Assembly: GCF_030734285.1 (NCBI RefSeq)
Contig: NZ_CP132294.1
Span: 2,108,001 to 2,172,000, forward strand
Length of the DNA stretch: 64,000 nucleotides
Direction: 5' to 3'
Origin: Natronococcus sp. AD-5
Lineage (GTDB): Archaea; Halobacteriota; Halobacteria; Halobacteriales; Natrialbaceae
Below the pieces are notes generated by a model that was given only the letters and a program-made list of their open reading frames with translations, ran no database searches and was not told where the DNA came from. Below, piece by piece: positions 61,444 to 64,000 of the stretch. Within the stretch, counting starts at the first letter, position 1. Each line of letters starts with the position of its first letter. The translations under genes and the position numbers were made by a program.

Positions 61444-61818
61444 TCACGCGGCGTCTGCGAGTTCCCACCCGGCTTTCTCGGCTGCCTCCTCGAGCGGCAG
61501 GTATTCCCAGCCGAGCGCCTGTGCGGTCGCGCGCACCTCGTCGTCCGTTCCAACGACGACGTACCGGTCGGTCGAGAAGCGCTGGCGGACCGCCGCGAGG
61601 CTGCCCGTCGTTCCCTTTCGCCCGGAGACGAAGTCCGGATCGGCGTCCGCCCGCTCGAGCGCGCCCGTCACCGCGTCGGGTGCGTCGTCGGCGATGACGC
61701 CCACGATCGTACTCCACCTGCGCGCGTCGTCGATCGTCGCGGCTGGATCGGCGAGGCGCTCGAGCGCGTCAAGCGTGAGCACGAGCGTCAGTCGGCCGGG
61801 GTCGTCCGCGCCGTCCAT
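61444..61818 (-). CDS. DUF7124-type haloarchaeal protein
   Basis: The 124-residue protein ('RLTLVLTLDALERLADPAAT', 'ARRWSTIVGVIADDAPDAV', 'STDRYVVVGTDDEVRATAQA', 'GWEYLPLEEAAEKAGWEL') corresponds to a widely conserved haloarchaeal family, which I know as DUF7124. It is small, acidic and cytosolic, with a Rossmann-like alternation of strands and helices. Function unknown. The Met before 'DGADDPG' was taken as start since the 18 upstream residues are not conserved-looking. It is convergent with the hydrogenase operon end. Confidence 0.75.
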   Translation of the reverse strand: MDGADDPGRLTLVLTLDALERLADPAATIDDARRWSTIVGVIADDAPDAVTGALERADADPDFVSGRKGTTGSLAAVRQRFSTDRYVVVGTDDEVRATAQALGWEYLPLEEAAEKAGWELADAA

Positions 61819-61931
61819 ACCGACGTCTGGGCCGGCACGCGCAAAACCCCTCGGTCGCTCCGTCCGACTCACCGGCCGGGGTACCCGCGTTCCGCGAAAC
61901 CGTCTTGATCGCGCCGGTCGAGACGTTCGAT

Positions 61932-62375
61932 ATGAACGAGCCCGCAGTAACGCTTCGCCGAGCCGACGCCGAGACCCTCGCGGTCGTCGAAACGCTGCTC
62001 GAGGAGAACGAGTTGCCGTCGGCGGACGTTCGCTCGAACCCGAAGCGCTTCTACGTCGGCTACGACGGCGACGACCGGATCGGGGTCGGCGGCGTCGAGC
62101 GCTACGGAACCGCCGGGCTCCTCCGGTCGGTCGTCGTCGAGCGGTCGGCGCGCGGAGGCGGGTACGGAACGGCGCTCTGTGCGGCGCTCGAGTCGGCCGC
62201 TCGAGACGAGGGGGTCGAAACGCTGTACCTGCTCACGACGACCGCTGCCGGATTCTTCGCGTCCCAGGGGTACGCGGAGATCGAGCGCACCGAACCGCCC
62301 ACCGCCGTTCGGGAAACCGCGCAGTTCGGGGAGCTTTGCCCGGCGACGGCGACCTGCATGCGAAAACGCCTGTAG
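61932..62375 (+). CDS. GNAT acetyltransferase, ArsN2-like
   Basis: The 147-residue protein shows the GNAT fold: 'TLRRADAETLAVVETLLEEN', 'VGGVERYGTAGLLRSVVVER', the acetyl-CoA loop 'ARGGGYGTALC', and the ArsN2-type end 'TTAAGFFASQGYAEIERTEP' with 'LCPATATCM'. ArsN2 proteins are found with arsenic-resistance genes and acetylate an arsenical or small molecule; here no ars genes are linked. The Met in 'FDMNEPAV' (61932) gives the usual length; a frame start 27 bases upstream is less likely. Confidence 0.85.
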   Translation: MNEPAVTLRRADAETLAVVETLLEENELPSADVRSNPKRFYVGYDGDDRIGVGGVERYGTAGLLRSVVVERSARGGGYGTALCAALESAARDEGVETLYLLTTTAAGFFASQGYAEIERTEPPTAVRETAQFGELCPATATCMRKRL

Positions 62376-62443
62376 CCTCTGGTACGAGCGGAACGTCGGT
62401 TTGCACAACGTTTTTCGTGTCCTGCGTTGGCATAGAGCACATT

Positions 62444-62860
62444 ATGGCTACCGCGACGACGCGATCGACCGAATCGGGGACGGACGGCGTGCGACGGGAC
62501 CCACAGCGGAACCCGGCGACCCAGTTCGGCGCGGCGCTGGTGGCGCTCGGCGTCATCGACGCGAGCGGCGTGCTGTCGAACGACGAACGGCTCCTCGGGA
62601 TCTTTCGTATCCCGCCGTCTCTCAACGTCGTCCACGTTCTGACGGGTCTCCTCGGGCTGGTTTTATCTCGCTACGTAGGCGGCGGAACGCTGTTCAACAA
62701 GGTCGGCGGACTCGTGTACGCGATCGTCGCGCTCGGCGGCGTGCTCAGCGTCCTGGCCGGACGCGACGGCGTCAATTGGCCGACCAACGTCCTTCACCTC
62801 GTTCTCGCCGCCGTCGTCGGATGGACCGGCTTCGAGGGTGGCAAACGACGACCCTCGTGA
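62444..62860 (+). CDS. DUF4383 four-helix membrane protein
   Basis: The 138-residue protein has a polar N-terminus and four membrane helices: 'TQFGAALVALGVIDASGVL', 'SLNVVHVLTGLLGLVLSRYV', 'KVGGLVYAIVALGGVLSVLA' and 'NVLHLVLAAVVGWTGF'. Conserved His in helices 2 and 4 and 'GGGTLFN' between helices fit the DUF4383 family, found in many haloarchaea and actinobacteria. Its function is unknown. It starts at an ATG placed well after the acetyltransferase gene. Confidence 0.8.
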   Translation: MATATTRSTESGTDGVRRDPQRNPATQFGAALVALGVIDASGVLSNDERLLGIFRIPPSLNVVHVLTGLLGLVLSRYVGGGTLFNKVGGLVYAIVALGGVLSVLAGRDGVNWPTNVLHLVLAAVVGWTGFEGGKRRPS

Positions 62861-62867
62861 GCCGCGT

Positions 62868-63878
62868 TCACTTGGATCGGTCGACCGATCCCAGCCGCCC
62901 CGGCAGGTTGGCCGCGGTGGTGCGTTGCCCGCCGCTCGGCGGAAGCGGGGGCTGCCGGCTGTAGACCGTCGCGTCCGGGACGCCCTCGGTGAGCGCGTTC
63001 CAGAGCAGGAGCTCCATCTCCTGCAGGATCTCTCTGAGATCGGGATCGTCGAAGAACGCCAGTAGCGTTGAGGGCCGGACGGTTCGCACGTGCGTCTCGG
63101 CGTCCGCTTCGGTGATCGTCACCGACAGCGGAACGAAGACGGCGACATCGGGGTCGATCGCGAGCGCCTTGTGTGCCTGACCCGGGTTCCCGACCAGCAG
63201 CGTGTCGCCGACCTCGCCGAGGACCTTCTGTCCGCGGCGATCCAGGGCGTCGCGCAGCTCTGCTTCGACCTGGTCTCGCGGGAGCGGACTCGAGACGTGG
63301 ATGCTGTACTCGGCGTCGACCAGCGTGAGCACGAGGTTGAGCGCCCCCTTGATCCGCGCTCGAGTTTGCTCCTCGCCGGGCGCGAGCGGGGGCTCCTCGC
63401 TGCGGAGTTCGGCGTCGGGAACGCCCGCCGTGAGCGCCCGCCAGAGGGCCGCCTCGGTCTCCCGAATGACCCGTCGGAGGCCGTCGTCGGTAAACAGCGC
63501 GAGCAGCGTCGTCGGTCGAATCGCGCTCACCCGCGTCTCCCCGTCGAGGTCGTAGACGATCACCGACAGCGGCACGAACGCGCCGAGCCCCGGATCGATC
63601 TCCATCCCCGCCTCCAACTGCTCCCGGTCGCCAACGCAGAGGATTTTGAACTCGGGGTACTCGAGGTTGTAGTGGTGATGAATGTCCTGAACGTCTACCT
63701 CCGCCAGTATCTCGAGCCCTTCCTCCGCGAGGGACTCGCGGAGGGCCGCTTCGGCATCCGAAACGGAGACGGGCGTCGCGACACGGATAGCCGTCTCGAT
63801 ACCGAGACGATCGATCACCGGGTGGAGCCCCTTCTTGACCAGCTCGCGAACGAGCTGATAGGTGTCCTTGTCTGTCAT
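62868..63878 (-). CDS. Protein with two DUF302 domains
   Basis: The 336-residue protein contains two copies of DUF302. The first covers about 30-165 ('SVSDAEAALRESLAEEGLEI', 'EFKILCVGDREQLEAGMEID', 'FVPLSVIVYDLDGETRVSAI'). The second covers about 185-325 ('DQVEAELRDALDRRGQKVLG', 'NPGQAHKALAIDPDVAVFVP'). Each ends with 'EALLW..ALTEGVPDA'-like helices. DUF302 folds as a small alpha+beta unit in bacterial and archaeal proteins of unknown role, sometimes near sulfur or metal genes. The tandem arrangement is a fused duplication. No signal peptide. The second Met was chosen as start (MTDKD). Confidence 0.88.
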   Translation of the reverse strand: MTDKDTYQLVRELVKKGLHPVIDRLGIETAIRVATPVSVSDAEAALRESLAEEGLEILAEVDVQDIHHHYNLEYPEFKILCVGDREQLEAGMEIDPGLGAFVPLSVIVYDLDGETRVSAIRPTTLLALFTDDGLRRVIRETEAALWRALTAGVPDAELRSEEPPLAPGEEQTRARIKGALNLVLTLVDAEYSIHVSSPLPRDQVEAELRDALDRRGQKVLGEVGDTLLVGNPGQAHKALAIDPDVAVFVPLSVTITEADAETHVRTVRPSTLLAFFDDPDLREILQEMELLLWNALTEGVPDATVYSRQPPLPPSGGQRTTAANLPGRLGSVDRSK

Positions 63879-64000
63879 TGACACGCACTAGTTAGCAACA
63901 GTCCGAACGAGTGTATTAGTGTTTCCTTCGTTCACGGTCGAACGGGAGAGTTTCGAATGTCCGACACCGGTCGTTCTCGAAGGGTGATCGGTTTCCACCG
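63879..64000. other. Promoter region at the right edge
   Basis: The last 120 bases include the upstream region of the DUF302 gene, with a TATA-like 'ctaatacac' on its strand about 35 bases before the start. No other gene begins here. Confidence 0.4.

Noticed and set aside
1-64000. CRISPR arrays, tRNA or rRNA genes
   Set aside because: No regularly spaced repeats, no cloverleaf with a conserved T-arm and no rRNA-like stretch were found on reading both strands.

Overview
This window is from a haloarchaeon, most like the Natrialba/Natrinema/Haloterrigena side of the class. The evidence is the strongly acidic proteins, twin-arginine (Tat) lipoproteins, a PGF-CTERM-like surface tail, archaeal TFB and Orc1/Cdc6 sequences, A/T-rich TATA boxes close to start codons, and many families found only in haloarchaea. 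No rRNA, tRNA or CRISPR array was seen.

Positions 1 to about 36000 are loosely packed and scarred. Intact genes are separated by long gaps that hold relics: an IS6-type transposase, a MazF/PemK toxin, a frameshifted DUF2062 protein, an EamA permease, a DUF1508 protein, an MFS transporter cut short at an IS200/IS605-like hairpin, and a 69-bp repeat sitting at the broken ends of two genes. Two copies of an orc1/cdc6-intergenic-ABC permease locus (about 14.4-17.8 kb and 31.0-32.1 kb) are both decayed on the orc1 side. The second copy has also lost nearly all of its permease genes. The intact genes are mainly transport and catabolism cassettes: IclR regulator, ectoine-hydrolase-like M24 enzyme, FAD amine oxidoreductase and BCCT transporter; and a second M24 enzyme beside a sodium:solute symporter. 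A TFB, an acyltransferase, a glycerophosphodiesterase and exported PQQ-propeller proteins are also present.

From about 36 kb the sequence is compact and G+C-rich. A dicarboxylate symporter and a class-III aminotransferase lead into a hydrogen-metabolism island at about 39.0-61.4 kb. It holds a nickel/peptide ABC importer whose permease and both ATPase domains are fused in one gene, a cysteine-rich HxlR regulator, hypF with trmO and a methyltransferase, hypC-hypD-hypE, a CooC-like nickel ATPase with an unknown partner, a small protein with a Cys/His-rich tail, an M52 endopeptidase, and the structural genes. The structural genes are a small subunit, a 94-residue protein and a large subunit, followed by a degenerate M52 paralogue. 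Both subunits resemble the actinobacterial-type (group 1h/5) high-affinity uptake [NiFe]-hydrogenases. Neither has a Tat signal, so a cytoplasmic enzyme is expected. HypA and HypB are not in the window.

A working model, inferred from gene content, is that the importer brings in nickel under control of the HxlR protein. HypFCDE build the Fe(CN)2CO centre, and the CooC-like ATPase and the Cys/His-tailed protein may handle nickel. The M52 protease then trims the large subunit at its C-terminus. The right edge carries ordinary haloarchaeal genes (DUF7124, ArsN2-like GNAT, DUF4383, DUF302).
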